DNA of 64,000 bases, taken from NCBI GenBank assembly GCA_900467685.1, contig UBQX01000013.1:1-64000 (forward strand), in the 5' to 3' direction. The DNA is from Hyphomicrobiales bacterium (GTDB lineage Bacteria > Pseudomonadota > Alphaproteobacteria > Rhizobiales > Rhizobiaceae). Below the pieces are notes generated by a model. That model saw only the letters and a program-made list of their open reading frames with translations. It was not told where the DNA came from and searched no databases. Position 1 is the stretch's first letter, and every line of letters starts with the position of its first letter. The translations under genes and the position numbers were made by a program. This document shows positions 34,476 to 43,960 of the stretch, piece by piece.

Positions 34476-35500
34476 TGCGCCATCCGCGCGAAGTAAATCT
34501 CCGAGACACCACGCTTCCCGCCTGAGCGCTGCAGCTGAATGACGATCGGGATCACCATGCGAATGTAATCAAGGAGGTCTGCTTTGGAGAATGACGATCC
34601 CATGCCCGATTGCATCATCATCATGACGAGCTGCTCGTAAGCACCGGCCGGGGTGTCGGCGTGTACTGTCGACATGGAACCGGGATGGCCGGTATTGATT
34701 GCGCGCAGGAATGAGAAGGCTTCTGATCCTCGGATTTCTCCGACGAACAGCCGGTCCGGGCGCATTCTGAGCGCTGCTTCCAGGAGATGCTGGATCGTGA
34801 CGTCTGCCGTGCCCTGATCTCCCTTGGAGGCAATCATGTTGAGCGTATTCTTCTGCGGCGGAAAAAGCTCCCTGGTGTCTTCAAGGGTGATGATCCGTTC
34901 GGATTGATCGACGGTTTTCAGGCAGGCGTTGAGGAATGTTGTCTTGCCGCTCGACGTCCCTCCGGAAATCAGGATCGAAACACGCGAGCGTATGGCATGG
35001 GCAATGAAGTCGTAGATCTGATCCTTCTTCAGAAACTCGATCAGGGTGGTATCCATGTCGCTAAAGCCGTTACCGCAGACTGCGACCCGGTCAAGCGCGC
35101 CGCGATCCCGATATTCTTCGAGCGAAAGCTCGTTGACGACCTGCTTGCGAATTGAAAAGGCTCCGCCCGCCGGTGCTGCCGGCGGCAGAACCACCTGAAT
35201 GCGCTCGCCGGTTGGCAATGCGGCACTCAACAGAGGCTTTGACGCGCTGATAAACTGGTTGGTGACGGCAGCAACCCGCTCGCCAATATTTTCGATCTCA
35301 TGGGCGGTCAGTTCTGGAATGGTATGTAGCTCCATTGCTGTCCCACCCAGACGTTCGACAAAGACTTCGCCAGGTCTGTTCAGCGATATTTCGACCACGT
35401 CCTTGTCGTCGAGAAAGCGCCGGATCGGTTCAAGTGCGCGATCGAGGAAATAGATCGCGCTGCCAACGGCAGAAACCCGCTTACCTGTATCCGCGTTCAC
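34472..35500 (-). CDS. virB11: VirB11 hexameric ATPase
   Basis: This 342-residue ATPase has Walker A ISGGTSSGKTTF near residues 178-188, an Asp box (LEDTRELF), Walker B-like RPDRLFVGEIRGSEAF and the conserved HPGSMSTVHADT. Length and motifs are those of VirB11. It powers pilus assembly and substrate passage at the inner membrane with VirB4 and VirD4. It overlaps virB10 by 20 bases and virD4 by 4, so the genes are tightly coupled. Confidence 0.95.
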   Translation of the reverse strand: MNADTGKRVSAVGSAIYFLDRALEPIRRFLDDKDVVEISLNRPGEVFVERLGGTAMELHTIPELTAHEIENIGERVAAVTNQFISASKPLLSAALPTGERIQVVLPPAAPAGGAFSIRKQVVNELSLEEYRDRGALDRVAVCGNGFSDMDTTLIEFLKKDQIYDFIAHAIRSRVSILISGGTSSGKTTFLNACLKTVDQSERIITLEDTRELFPPQKNTLNMIASKGDQGTADVTIQHLLEAALRMRPDRLFVGEIRGSEAFSFLRAINTGHPGSMSTVHADTPAGAYEQLVMMMMQSGMGSSFSKADLLDYIRMVIPIVIQLQRSGGKRGVSEIYFARMAQ

Positions 35501-36719
35501 GCTTGATCTCCTTCAGGGCTTCGTCGACGGGATCGGGGTAGAGGGCGGAAAAGTCGAGGTCCTGGCGCACATAGACGAAAATGCGCTCGCCTTGCGCAAC
35601 ACTGATTGTCGGGGGGATTTTGAGGCCATCGGAAAGCGCCTGGTTCGCCATATTGGAAAAGGTCTGGGCGATCGTGTTTCTGGCAATATCCGCAGCGCGC
35701 TGCGCGTCGGTCTGGGTGCTGCTGGCAGCCGAAGACCCGCTACCGTAGCCGGTCAGGTAGCTGGCGCCACCGCCGACGATTGACAGGAGGATGGCATTGC
35801 CGAAGCGTTCGATGAAATGCTTGTCGACATTGCCGGTCATGCCGGAACGCCCGAGACTGTCGGCCCCGATGCTGTTCAGCCGGATCGACGCGCCATCGGA
35901 GCGGATCAGTCGTGTCCAGACGACAAAGATGCGGGTCTGGCCGGTCGTGACGCTCGACTGGTATTCGCCGATCAGACGGGTGCCGGTCGGAATGATGATG
36001 CGGCGCCCGTCGAAGGACCAGACGTCCTTCGAGACGATGGCACGGATTTGCCCGGGAAGGTCGGAATTGACCGCCGTCTCGAGAATTCCGGGGATCAGCG
36101 TTCCTTCCGGCACGAGGGCATCAAGCCTTTGCAATTGCCTGGCCTTTGCCGATCGATCCGCCACAGCGGATGCCGTTGCCAGAAACTTGCTGTTGGGGTC
36201 GGATCCTGAAACGGTTGGCCCGGCTGCCGCATCGCCCGAAAGGCTTTGCTGGCCGTTGTTCGTTTTGCCGGTATCGACAACAACGAGCTTGCTTTTGAAA
36301 CGGTCGGGGAAGGTCTCCGGCTCGGTCGGCGCGTTTATCACCGTCGGGCTCGTGGTCTTGTCCATAAACACCGGCGGAGGTGGAACGTTGAATTCCGTCG
36401 TATCGGATTTCTTTTCGACTGGTTTGTCCACTTTGACTGGTAGATGCACGATGTTGTCAGCCGGCTTTTCCTTCTTTTCAGGCTCACGGACAAAGCTTGG
36501 TGGCCGGAAGGTGGTGGCATCGAATTGCTCGTTGGTCGCATCGAGCATGTCTTTCGGTTTGGTGTTCTGAGGTGCGAGCACCAGAAAATAGACGGCGATT
36601 GCTCCGCCAACGAGAAGAAGCGCAATGCCGAGCCGCTGCTTGCGTTTCGCGCCGCTCGCGCGCACGACTGCCTCATCGTTTGCAGACAACGATATCAGTT
36701 CGGGAGACCTTTCCATCAC
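35481..36719 (-). CDS. virB10: VirB10 core-complex scaffold
   Basis: This 412-residue protein has a short cytoplasmic N-terminus, one membrane segment at about 29-47 (LGIALLLVGGAIAVYFLVL), a Pro-rich periplasmic linker (FNVPPPPVFMD) and the beta-barrel domain from about 195 on (VPEGTLIPGILETAVNSDLPGQIRAIV). VirB10 spans both membranes and gates the outer pore. Start ATG overlaps virB9 by 4 bases. Confidence 0.95.
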   Translation of the reverse strand: MMERSPELISLSANDEAVVRASGAKRKQRLGIALLLVGGAIAVYFLVLAPQNTKPKDMLDATNEQFDATTFRPPSFVREPEKKEKPADNIVHLPVKVDKPVEKKSDTTEFNVPPPPVFMDKTTSPTVINAPTEPETFPDRFKSKLVVVDTGKTNNGQQSLSGDAAAGPTVSGSDPNSKFLATASAVADRSAKARQLQRLDALVPEGTLIPGILETAVNSDLPGQIRAIVSKDVWSFDGRRIIIPTGTRLIGEYQSSVTTGQTRIFVVWTRLIRSDGASIRLNSIGADSLGRSGMTGNVDKHFIERFGNAILLSIVGGGASYLTGYGSGSSAASSTQTDAQRAADIARNTIAQTFSNMANQALSDGLKIPPTISVAQGERIFVYVRQDLDFSALYPDPVDEALKEIKRERGYR

Positions 36720-37519
36720 TTGGCCTCCTTTCTCTTTTCGGCGAGCGGGTCAGGGGTAGGGCCCATAATGGCCGGATCGGGCGCGCCGAAGTCGGGCTTC
36801 CGCAAATTGAAAATGCAGGTGTAGTCGTTGCCGTCGCGAAGTGTGAACTGTGTAGCGGTTCCGTCGACGACGATATAGTCGCCCTCCTTGCGGAAATTGG
36901 TGAGCGTTTCGGAAAAGTCCGAATTGACGGTGAAGATCGCGGGAACGCGGGTGGCGAACTTGAAGAAGGTGTGCTTGCCATCATCGAAAACCATCAGCGG
37001 TTTGAGCGCCGTGCCGCCCGAGAAACTGTAGTCGATATTGACGTTTGCCTTGTCGATATTCGAAATCGCAGGGTTTGCTGCCCTGAACTCGGCCTCCGAC
37101 CGCAGTTTTGCGTTCAGCGCCTTTCCCGGATAGATGAAGCGGACGCCGAAGACCTCATGACCCTTCTTCGGGGCCTGGTCTTTCAATGAGAAATAATAGA
37201 TCCGCTTGTCGGTTACGACATTCATATTGGTCGGCACGTTCCTGGCGACCGGCTTGACGAAGAGGATATTGCCCTTGTCGGTCGGAACGACCTGCCAGCT
37301 GGTTGTGTCGCCGAGCGAAATGGTCTGGAACTTCTCATCTTCGTCAAAGATGATCATCGTTGAAATGCCGTAGGTGGCGGTCACTTCAACTACGTTATTC
37401 GGCTGGTAGACGACCGAGCGGACGCGATTGTCGAGACGACCGGGTGCTGGCGATTGCTCGGCGCAAGCGTGAGCGGTCATGTAAAATACGGCAAGTATCA
37501 CAGGAAGAAGCGCGCGCAT
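36716..37519 (-). CDS. virB9: VirB9 outer-membrane core component
   Basis: This 267-residue exported protein has signal peptide MRALLPVILAVFYMTAHACA, an N-terminal beta domain (RSVVYQPNNVVEVTATYGIST) and a C-terminal domain (NYDYSFSG-like NIDYSFSGGTALKPLMVFDDGKHTFFKF). This is the normal VirB9 layout. With VirB7 and VirB10 it forms the outer core ring. It shares one base with virB8. Confidence 0.94.
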   Translation of the reverse strand: MRALLPVILAVFYMTAHACAEQSPAPGRLDNRVRSVVYQPNNVVEVTATYGISTMIIFDEDEKFQTISLGDTTSWQVVPTDKGNILFVKPVARNVPTNMNVVTDKRIYYFSLKDQAPKKGHEVFGVRFIYPGKALNAKLRSEAEFRAANPAISNIDKANVNIDYSFSGGTALKPLMVFDDGKHTFFKFATRVPAIFTVNSDFSETLTNFRKEGDYIVVDGTATQFTLRDGNDYTCIFNLRKPDFGAPDPAIMGPTPDPLAEKRKEAK

Positions 37520-38214
37520 CAGGGGTTTGCTCCTTCCGGCGGCGCTGTCTCCTGGTCGCGGCGATAATCATAGACCTGGAAGCCGAGCGGATTGTCAAAG
37601 CGCCATTCGTTCTTCATCGGCGTTGAGGTGTAGCGGAAACGCACGACCGAAATATAGTTGCGAACGACTGAGTCCGTATCGCTCTTCTCCTCCGTCGAAA
37701 AACGCACCAGCGCAGTGGAACGGTTCGGGAAGCTCACGGATTTGATCGTCACCAGCACCGATTTCGTCTGGCCGTAGACTTTTGCAGGGTTCTTCGGGTT
37801 TGCGGCCGAATAGAGCTTCTGCAGATCGCGCGCGGCATCCCCCGTTGAAAGAAGTGCTGCAAGCCCGAAATTCTTCTCGATATTGTAGGGATCATAGCCT
37901 TCGCGCGAGCGTATGTAGCGCACGACATTGGCCTGGGTGATTGCCTCCTGTTCTGTGATGTTCCTGGGGCGGGTGAGGCCGCTGATGACCTGCGTATAGC
38001 CCGTCGATTTGTCGACCTCGACGATATACGGCTCGAAGGATTTCAAGGGGACCAGCATGACGAGGGCCGTCACGCTCAAGAGCGAAATCGCCGCCAGCAC
38101 AAGGGTCATGAACCAGGCGAATGATCTCGATCGCTTGGCGCGTTTGACGATTTCCCGTTCCCATCGGTCGCCATCCTGAAAGTAGCTCACCAGAGCGTCT
38201 TCTTCCCGTCCCAT
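37519..38214 (-). CDS. virB8: VirB8 inner-membrane assembly factor
   Basis: This 231-residue bitopic protein has a cytoplasmic N-terminus (ALVSYFQDGDRWEREIVKRAKRS), a membrane segment at about 35-57 and a periplasmic NTF2-like domain (SFEPYIVEVDKSTGYTQVIS). VirB8 nucleates assembly of the complex. All expected elements are present. Confidence 0.94.
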   Translation of the reverse strand: MGREEDALVSYFQDGDRWEREIVKRAKRSRSFAWFMTLVLAAISLLSVTALVMLVPLKSFEPYIVEVDKSTGYTQVISGLTRPRNITEQEAITQANVVRYIRSREGYDPYNIEKNFGLAALLSTGDAARDLQKLYSAANPKNPAKVYGQTKSVLVTIKSVSFPNRSTALVRFSTEEKSDTDSVVRNYISVVRFRYTSTPMKNEWRFDNPLGFQVYDYRRDQETAPPEGANP

Positions 38215-38224
38215 ATCACCCCGC

Positions 38225-39223
38225 CTATTTCGTTATGCTGTTGTCAGCGATGCTCTTTTGCATCGAACTTGCCAGATTTTCCTTCGCGCCATTCCAGGCG
38301 CGGCTCCTGTTTGCTTCGCCGGCGCGGCTACCGACGCTTGCCCCGCCTCTTGCTTTATTGAGGGCCCAGCGATTGAGCGCATTGGCCGTCCCGCCGACAC
38401 TTGCCGCCATGACGCCGGTAATGCCCTGAACCATCGACTGGATGTTGAGGAGGACGAAGCCGCCGGCAAGGCACAGGAGCACGAATGCGCCTAGATCGCT
38501 TAGCTGCAGGGAGCTTGCTGCGGCCTTTGCTTCAATTGTGCTGACTTCCGGGGCAAGTGCGCAAAGGATAAAGGCGGCAATCACATAGACGAATAGCGGC
38601 ATCATCGCGTAAGCGAGCGTTTGGGTGAACCAGCTCCAGCCGAAGTTCCGGGTCTGCGGGAAGAGCATCATGGCAATGCCGATCGGTGCGGTTCCGATCA
38701 ATACCCACATCATGACCTTCGATAGAATGAGAATGGCAAGACCGACGCAGATGAGGACGGCTGCAGCAGCAATCAGCAGCATGCCGATCAGCGCCGGCAA
38801 CACCGAGAAATATCCCGATTGGGCCGAGTAGGTCGCTGCCGCCTTGTTGGCGGACTCCCAGATCTGCGACATGCCGCTGGTCGGATCGGTCATGGTGGCG
38901 CCTGATATGGCCGTCAGGATCGCCCGGCCCACGTCTTCAGGTGTGGAATTGAGCCAGCTATAAAAAAGATCGTTGAACGTAGACCACTGACTGACGAGGG
39001 TCACGATGAATACTATGCGGAAAATCCGGAAGACGATTTCGCTCGCGCTCACCCGGGCGGTGCCAAGGATCAGTTGCAGACCGTAATAGGCGACATAGGC
39101 AACTGCAATCAGCTTCAGGAGCGGCATGATTTCTGTCGCCACGATCCCGTAGGCTTGTTCGGAAAAGTTCGTGCCGGCGGTATCGATCCGGTCCAGCATC
39201 TGTCCGATGAAATCTGTCGCCAT
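38225..39223 (-). CDS. virB6: VirB6 polytopic membrane protein
   Basis: This is a 332-residue TrbL/VirB6 protein. The start at 39223 (MATDFIGQMLDRIDTAG) is chosen because GAGAGG precedes it; the frame extends to 39256 over the virB7 end. It has at least six membrane segments, with the conserved central stretch (LSKVMMWVLIGTAPIGIAMMLFP) and a Gly/Ala-rich loop. It forms the inner-membrane channel for DNA. Confidence 0.92.
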   Translation of the reverse strand: MATDFIGQMLDRIDTAGTNFSEQAYGIVATEIMPLLKLIAVAYVAYYGLQLILGTARVSASEIVFRIFRIVFIVTLVSQWSTFNDLFYSWLNSTPEDVGRAILTAISGATMTDPTSGMSQIWESANKAAATYSAQSGYFSVLPALIGMLLIAAAAVLICVGLAILILSKVMMWVLIGTAPIGIAMMLFPQTRNFGWSWFTQTLAYAMMPLFVYVIAAFILCALAPEVSTIEAKAAASSLQLSDLGAFVLLCLAGGFVLLNIQSMVQGITGVMAASVGGTANALNRWALNKARGGASVGSRAGEANRSRAWNGAKENLASSMQKSIADNSITK

Positions 39224-39242
39224 GACGTGACCTCTCGCTCGC

Positions 39243-39458
39243 CTACTGGTTCTCAAGGGTCAGAATGGTGGCCATGGCGCGTTCAGGATCGTTGACCGAA
39301 TGCATGGGCCCGCAATCGCTGCGGGGATCGTCTATATAGCCGAGGGCGTTCGCCGGGCGTTTGCAGGGGGCGGTGTGTTCCTTGGGTGGTGTGGCACAAG
39401 CCGAAAGCACGCCCAACGTTATCGTCAGCGCCAGATATGAGATTGTTCGCATGATCAC
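39243..39458 (-). CDS. virB7: VirB7-type lipoprotein
   Basis: This 71-residue protein has a lipoprotein signal with lipobox LSAC at about residues 18-21, lipidated on Cys21. The mature part is short, with two further cysteines (APCKRP, SDCGPM) that could form a disulfide with VirB9. Its place between virB5 and virB6 rather than between B6 and B8 is common in rhizobial systems. ATG 39452 (MRTISY) is an equally good start. Entry-exclusion lipoprotein is an alternative reading. Confidence 0.75.
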   Translation of the reverse strand: MIMRTISYLALTITLGVLSACATPPKEHTAPCKRPANALGYIDDPRSDCGPMHSVNDPERAMATILTLENQ

Positions 39459-40156
39459 TTGTCGTAGGTGAGGGCTTTACGGGTATTGGAGATGTCGACC
39501 AGCTTTCGCTGGTTTTCCGCCTGCAGCGATTGCACGGCTCCGTTCATGACGCCGATCAGCTCGTTGATGGTAAGCCCGGTTTGGACCTGAAGTTGGCTAT
39601 TCTGATCGATCGATCCCTTGATGTCGTTCGTTGTTCCGATCTGCTTCGAGGCGTTTTGAAGGGCCGATGTTCGTGCGGTCACGGCTTGTTGGGCGCCAGT
39701 AATCAGTGCAGAAATCCCAAGCACGGTGTTCATCAGTTGCTGATAGGACTGGTTGCCCGAAAACGTGCTGTTTGTCTCACCGGAGAGGTTCTTGACGAGC
39801 TGCAGCGCATTGATGAACTGGGCCGCCGTATTGGCAATATCGCTCGAGAGGCTGCCGAAGTTCGGAACGCCGTCGGAAATGAGCGAATCGAGCGACGGCA
39901 TGGACGAGACTGAGAAGCCCGATCCGACCCCAAGGTTTTGCATCGGGCTCGTGGCGCCTGACCGGTCGCCGGTTACCGCGCTTAGCGTATCCTGCACGGT
40001 TTTGAGGACCTGCTTGTTCGTATCGAGGATCTGATCGGTGGTTTCCGACGTCTTCTTGGCGATCGTATAATTGGTGACGTCGATCACCGGGATATCGGCA
40101 AGAGCCGGAAAGGCAACGCCCAAGGCAATAAGTGAGATGGATATGCGTTTGAACAT
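39455..40156 (-). CDS. virB5: VirB5 minor pilus protein
   Basis: This is a 233-residue exported helical protein. Start at 40156 (MFKRISISLIALGVAFPALA) with AAGGAGG 8 bases upstream; the frame also reads from 40174. After cleavage the mature protein begins DIPVIDVTNYTIAKK and is mostly helical, with TNDIKGSIDQNSQLQVQTGLTINELIG near the end, typical of VirB5. It sits at the pilus tip and contacts the recipient. Confidence 0.88.
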   Translation of the reverse strand: MFKRISISLIALGVAFPALADIPVIDVTNYTIAKKTSETTDQILDTNKQVLKTVQDTLSAVTGDRSGATSPMQNLGVGSGFSVSSMPSLDSLISDGVPNFGSLSSDIANTAAQFINALQLVKNLSGETNSTFSGNQSYQQLMNTVLGISALITGAQQAVTARTSALQNASKQIGTTNDIKGSIDQNSQLQVQTGLTINELIGVMNGAVQSLQAENQRKLVDISNTRKALTYDK

Positions 40157-40170
40157 CTTGAACGCCTCCT

Positions 40171-41256
40171 TCAATTGGATGGGGTGAGCTGGAGCTGAGG
40201 ATCGGCGGATGTGACGACTTTGGCGACACAGGTCCTGGTGGCATCGTCCCAGACGAGGTTCTGGCGTTCATCACAAAGGGCGACATTGTCAGTCGAGCTT
40301 TCGGATTTTGCCGAACTCAGGCTTTGCGAGGCGCTGGAGAGGCTGCTGACTGCGATGGTGTTTCGGGCATTCAGGAGATCGGCCATCGTTGCGCCAAGGC
40401 CGGAGAGCTGGTTGAACATCTCGATGTTGGCGTTTCGGGCGGCAGAATTCTGATCCCAGCTATCCTGTATGGTGCCGGTCTGCGTGGAGCCCAGCTGCTG
40501 CAGCCATGACGCGACATTACCGGAGCTGCCGGCAATGGCCGCAGTTCTTGCAAAGGCGTTGATCGAGGCGGTACGGGCACCTGAAAAGGCAGTCGTTCCG
40601 CCGCCATAGTTCATGGGGATATTGGAGACATCCGAGCCGCCAAAGGCCGGGATCCATTTCTCCGTGATATTGGCAACATAGCCCTGCGTTTCCTTGAACG
40701 GTGGAATGCCGCCCCATTTATTGACGTTTCCCGCACCAGAATTATAGGCGGCGAGCGCCAGGTTGACGTTGCCGCCATAGCGGATCAGCTGCTGCTTATA
40801 GTAACGCGCGCCGCCTCTGATATTCTGCTCGATGTCATAGGGGTTGACGCCAAGCTCGCTCGCCGTCTCGGGCATCAGCTGGGTGAGGCCGACCGCACCC
40901 GCGCCTGAGGTCGCGCACGGATTGAACCGGCTTTCCTGATAAACGAGGGCTAAAAGCTCGGTCTCGTTGACACCTTCTTCGTTCGCGATGCGGCGAACCA
41001 TGCCGGTGATTTCCGGATTGGCTTCGGCCGCAGAAACCGGATCGTCACGGTACCCCTTCTTGTACATCGAGCAGGTGACGGAGGCCGTTACGCTATAGGT
41101 CTTCTTGCCGACGTCCCTGTTTTGCGTAGTAAGCTCATCTCGCGTCGTGCGTTGCGTCTCGACCGATCCGTCGACAACTGGAATATCGGCGCGCGCCGAG
41201 TGTGTCGCGGCCGCAAAAAGCGAAGCCGATATGAGGATGGCCCGCCGCGCGCTCAT
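40171..41256 (-). CDS. Lytic transglycosylase fused to VirB5-like segments
   Basis: This 361-residue exported protein has signal peptide about 1-23 and then DIPVVDGSVETQRTTRDEL, which resembles the mature start of VirB5. An SLT domain follows at about 85-200: catalytic Glu in ALVYQESRFNP, GLTQLMPETA and LALAAYNSGAGNV. The C-terminal 160 residues are helical and end with NIEMFNQLSGLGATMADLLNARNTIAVSSLSS, again VirB5-like. The enzyme would open peptidoglycan for the T4SS. The operon already has a separate virB1, so this is a second transglycosylase, between virB4 and virB5. Confidence 0.85.
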   Translation of the reverse strand: MSARRAILISASLFAAATHSARADIPVVDGSVETQRTTRDELTTQNRDVGKKTYSVTASVTCSMYKKGYRDDPVSAAEANPEITGMVRRIANEEGVNETELLALVYQESRFNPCATSGAGAVGLTQLMPETASELGVNPYDIEQNIRGGARYYKQQLIRYGGNVNLALAAYNSGAGNVNKWGGIPPFKETQGYVANITEKWIPAFGGSDVSNIPMNYGGGTTAFSGARTASINAFARTAAIAGSSGNVASWLQQLGSTQTGTIQDSWDQNSAARNANIEMFNQLSGLGATMADLLNARNTIAVSSLSSASQSLSSAKSESSTDNVALCDERQNLVWDDATRTCVAKVVTSADPQLQLTPSN

Positions 41257-43664
41257 GCGTCATTCTCCCAGCCGCAGAATTTGGCAAGCCATGCCTCGGG
41301 CTCATCGCCAAATTCTGAGCGAAGTCGTTCGCATTCCTCGATTGTCTCCTTCCGACCCGACAGGACTTTCACGACGTCGGGCATTGCCGAGAGATCAAGG
41401 CGTGCAATGACGCTGTCATTGCCATGCTTGATCAGGAAGCTTCGCCGTTCGGGCGGGGTATTCTTGATGAAGCGGAATTCCTTGAGTGTCAGGCCGAAGC
41501 GCTTGATGTAGCTTTCCTCGTCGGCGCGGGGATTGGGAAAATGGATATCGGTCGCCGACTGTTCGATCAACGTGTGCGAGGATCGGGCCTTGGCGATATC
41601 GGCGGCCGACTGTGTTCCAAACCCGACGATCCCGTTCAGCTTCCGGATTGTCTTCATCTTGTCGATAATGAAATCCTCAAAAGTCGGGTCGGAGAGGAGC
41701 TGCCATCCTTCGTCCATGAAGATCATGACCGGCGTGCCATCAAGGAGCTCGTCGAGGCGATGGAAGATATACATGAGCACCGGCGTCCTGAGATCCGGCT
41801 GGCTCAGGATATTCGTCATGTCGAAGCCGAAAAGCCTGGTTTCGGAGAAGGTCAGGACATCGACCGGCGCATTGAACGCCCAGGCCTTTTCGCCATCGAT
41901 CCAGGGTCGCAAGCGCGCCGCCAGATCATTTGCGTCTGCGCGGGTGCGGCCCATCAGGAGGCCGGAAAGATTGGCAAGGGTTCGCTCGCGCGCCGGCTCC
42001 TGCATGAGGCGTTGGATTGCCCGCTCAAGCGTGTCTTCCTCTCCTTGGGTAAAATCGCTGCGATTGGAAGCAAGCATTGCCTTGATCAGTTGATTGAGGA
42101 ATTGGCGGTTCTCAGGCGTGTTGGACAGTTGCAGCGGATTGAAGCCGGTCGGAATGCCAGGGGTCAGAACCTCGTAGGCGCCGCCGGAGGCCCGAACAAA
42201 AATCTCCGCACCGCGGTCCTTGTCGAAGAAGACCGCCTTTGGTGCCGGCTTGACGCGGAAGGCCTGGCTCAAGAGGAAGGTCAGCGCCACAGTCTTGCCG
42301 GATCCAGTTGGCCCGGTCACGAGAAAATGGCCGATATCCCGGCGGTGAAAATTGAACCAGTAGGGTGATTGACTGGTGGTTTCGAGGATGGTGATCGGCA
42401 GGCCCCAGTGAACACCTTCCGATTGCCCGCGTGCAAAGTTGTGCATCGACGAGAGGCCGGCGAAATTGGCGCTCGACAGCATCGCCTTGCGGGCAATGTA
42501 GCTGTGGTTGCCGGGCAGTTGCGCCCAGAAGCTTGCCTCGAGGTTCAAATCCTCACGCAGCCAGTTGATGTTCATGTTGGTGAGGCAGGATCCGAGTTCG
42601 CTGACTGCCTTCGACAAGGTGCCGGCCTCGCGCGCGAGCGCCATGAGGGTCAGATGATGAAACCCGAAGACGGCCTCCTGATTGAGAAGGCTGTCGAGCG
42701 CGAAATCGATGTCGGTCTCGATGGAACTTCCAGCCTCGTCGGAGGCCTGGATTTGCCGCTGAAGACGGGTGATACGTTCCTGGGCAATCGGCTTGTCGGC
42801 AATCGTGAAGCTCTGAGTCAGGATGAATTCGTGATTGACCTGCAGGAGCCCGTCGAGAATCCCCGGACCTGTGAAGGGCGGGTATTCCTTGATCGAGAGA
42901 ATGGCGCCAAACCTGTCGTCTTCGGGCACTGGCGCCTGAGCCTGCATGGCACGCTTGCCAAAGTGAAGCCGACTGGTGCCTAAATAGTTGCGCATGCCCA
43001 TCCGGGGCAGACGCATCTTGCGGGAAACACCGCAGGTCAGGATCAGGTTCAAGAACTCGCAAGGCTCGGAATAGGGTGAGCCGTCGCGGCGCGCGATGCC
43101 AAGAACGCGGGCGCCATATTTGGAAAGCTCCTGGCAAAGTTTTCCGGCCGTCTCTTCAAGATCAATGATGGTCTCACGCTGTTGTTCGCCCTCAATATCC
43201 TTGCCCGAGGCACGATCGATGAAGCGGCGCAATTGATCGGACGCACCAAGGGCGCCGCGAAGCGTTGAGCGCACGATGGTGAGATAAAGCTCATTTTGAA
43301 ACATCCGTTTCTCTTTGAGCTGATCCTGATATTTCTCGTTTACATATGTGTTGAAGGGATCGGCAAAGTCGCCGGCAAGTTCCGGCTCGACCTGACGACG
43401 AATGACCGTCGACCATATCGAATAGCGGCTGGAGCCAAGCGCACGGATCATTGTGTTTTGCACATCGGCACGCATGTTAAGCTCAGCCTGGTCTTCGGTC
43501 TGGAAGAACAGCCCCTCAAGCTTGATGACGACCATCAGCGCATCGCTTTCGAGCTTGATCACCGCGTCCGAGACGTGGCGGAGATAGGGGATGTGGGTCG
43601 ACATCGGGCGTTCTGCGCGCGCCTCGCGTCCAAATCCCAGTTCGTCCCGGAGCAGTTTCAGCAT
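41253..43664 (-). CDS. virB4: VirB4 ATPase
   Basis: This 803-residue ATPase has an N-terminal CagE/TrbE-type domain (about 200-400) and a C-terminal ATPase domain with Walker A VTGPTGSGKTVAL near 450 and Walker B VMIFMDEGWQLL near 650, plus IGFGTQSAADI. Normal VirB4 length. It drives pilus subunit extraction and DNA transfer at the inner membrane. Confidence 0.95.
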   Translation of the reverse strand: MLKLLRDELGFGREARAERPMSTHIPYLRHVSDAVIKLESDALMVVIKLEGLFFQTEDQAELNMRADVQNTMIRALGSSRYSIWSTVIRRQVEPELAGDFADPFNTYVNEKYQDQLKEKRMFQNELYLTIVRSTLRGALGASDQLRRFIDRASGKDIEGEQQRETIIDLEETAGKLCQELSKYGARVLGIARRDGSPYSEPCEFLNLILTCGVSRKMRLPRMGMRNYLGTSRLHFGKRAMQAQAPVPEDDRFGAILSIKEYPPFTGPGILDGLLQVNHEFILTQSFTIADKPIAQERITRLQRQIQASDEAGSSIETDIDFALDSLLNQEAVFGFHHLTLMALAREAGTLSKAVSELGSCLTNMNINWLREDLNLEASFWAQLPGNHSYIARKAMLSSANFAGLSSMHNFARGQSEGVHWGLPITILETTSQSPYWFNFHRRDIGHFLVTGPTGSGKTVALTFLLSQAFRVKPAPKAVFFDKDRGAEIFVRASGGAYEVLTPGIPTGFNPLQLSNTPENRQFLNQLIKAMLASNRSDFTQGEEDTLERAIQRLMQEPARERTLANLSGLLMGRTRADANDLAARLRPWIDGEKAWAFNAPVDVLTFSETRLFGFDMTNILSQPDLRTPVLMYIFHRLDELLDGTPVMIFMDEGWQLLSDPTFEDFIIDKMKTIRKLNGIVGFGTQSAADIAKARSSHTLIEQSATDIHFPNPRADEESYIKRFGLTLKEFRFIKNTPPERRSFLIKHGNDSVIARLDLSAMPDVVKVLSGRKETIEECERLRSEFGDEPEAWLAKFCGWENDA

Positions 43665-43667
43665 GGT

Positions 43668-43958
43668 TCAAGGTCCATAGGAATTGGTGCCCCAAAAGGC
43701 CTTGTTGGCGGTTCTGGGGGTCTTGCGGGAGACGATCTGCAGGACGTCGAGGATCCGGGGATCGAAGGCGCAGAGTGCAAAAAGGACGAGATAGGCAATC
43801 GGGGCTGTTGCAAGCGCCCAGAGCTCGGTTGTTGCAAGCCAGGCAACGATCGTCACGCCGACGACGAGAACGACGGCCATGTAGGGAACGCCCCAGAGTG
43901 TGGGAGATTTGGTGAGGCCGATGACGACTGGCGTCATCGCTGGCTTCTCGTCTTCCAT
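43668..43958 (-). CDS. virB3: VirB3 inner-membrane protein
   Basis: This is a 96-residue protein from ATG 43958 (MEDEKPAMTPVVIGLTKSPTLWGVPY), with two adjacent membrane segments at about 27-42 and 48-64, then a cytoplasmic tail. The VirB3 signature (LTRPPMxxGV-like: LTKSPTLWGVPY) is clear. A longer frame exists upstream but would overlap virB2, so the short start is right. It works with VirB4 in pilus assembly. Confidence 0.92.
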   Translation of the reverse strand: MEDEKPAMTPVVIGLTKSPTLWGVPYMAVVLVVGVTIVAWLATTELWALATAPIAYLVLFALCAFDPRILDVLQIVSRKTPRTANKAFWGTNSYGP

Positions 43959-43960
43959 GA

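Noticed and set aside
41424-42368. Long + strand open frame of 314 codons
   Set aside because: Antisense to virB4, whose motifs and length are complete; G+C-rich coding DNA often leaves such shadows.
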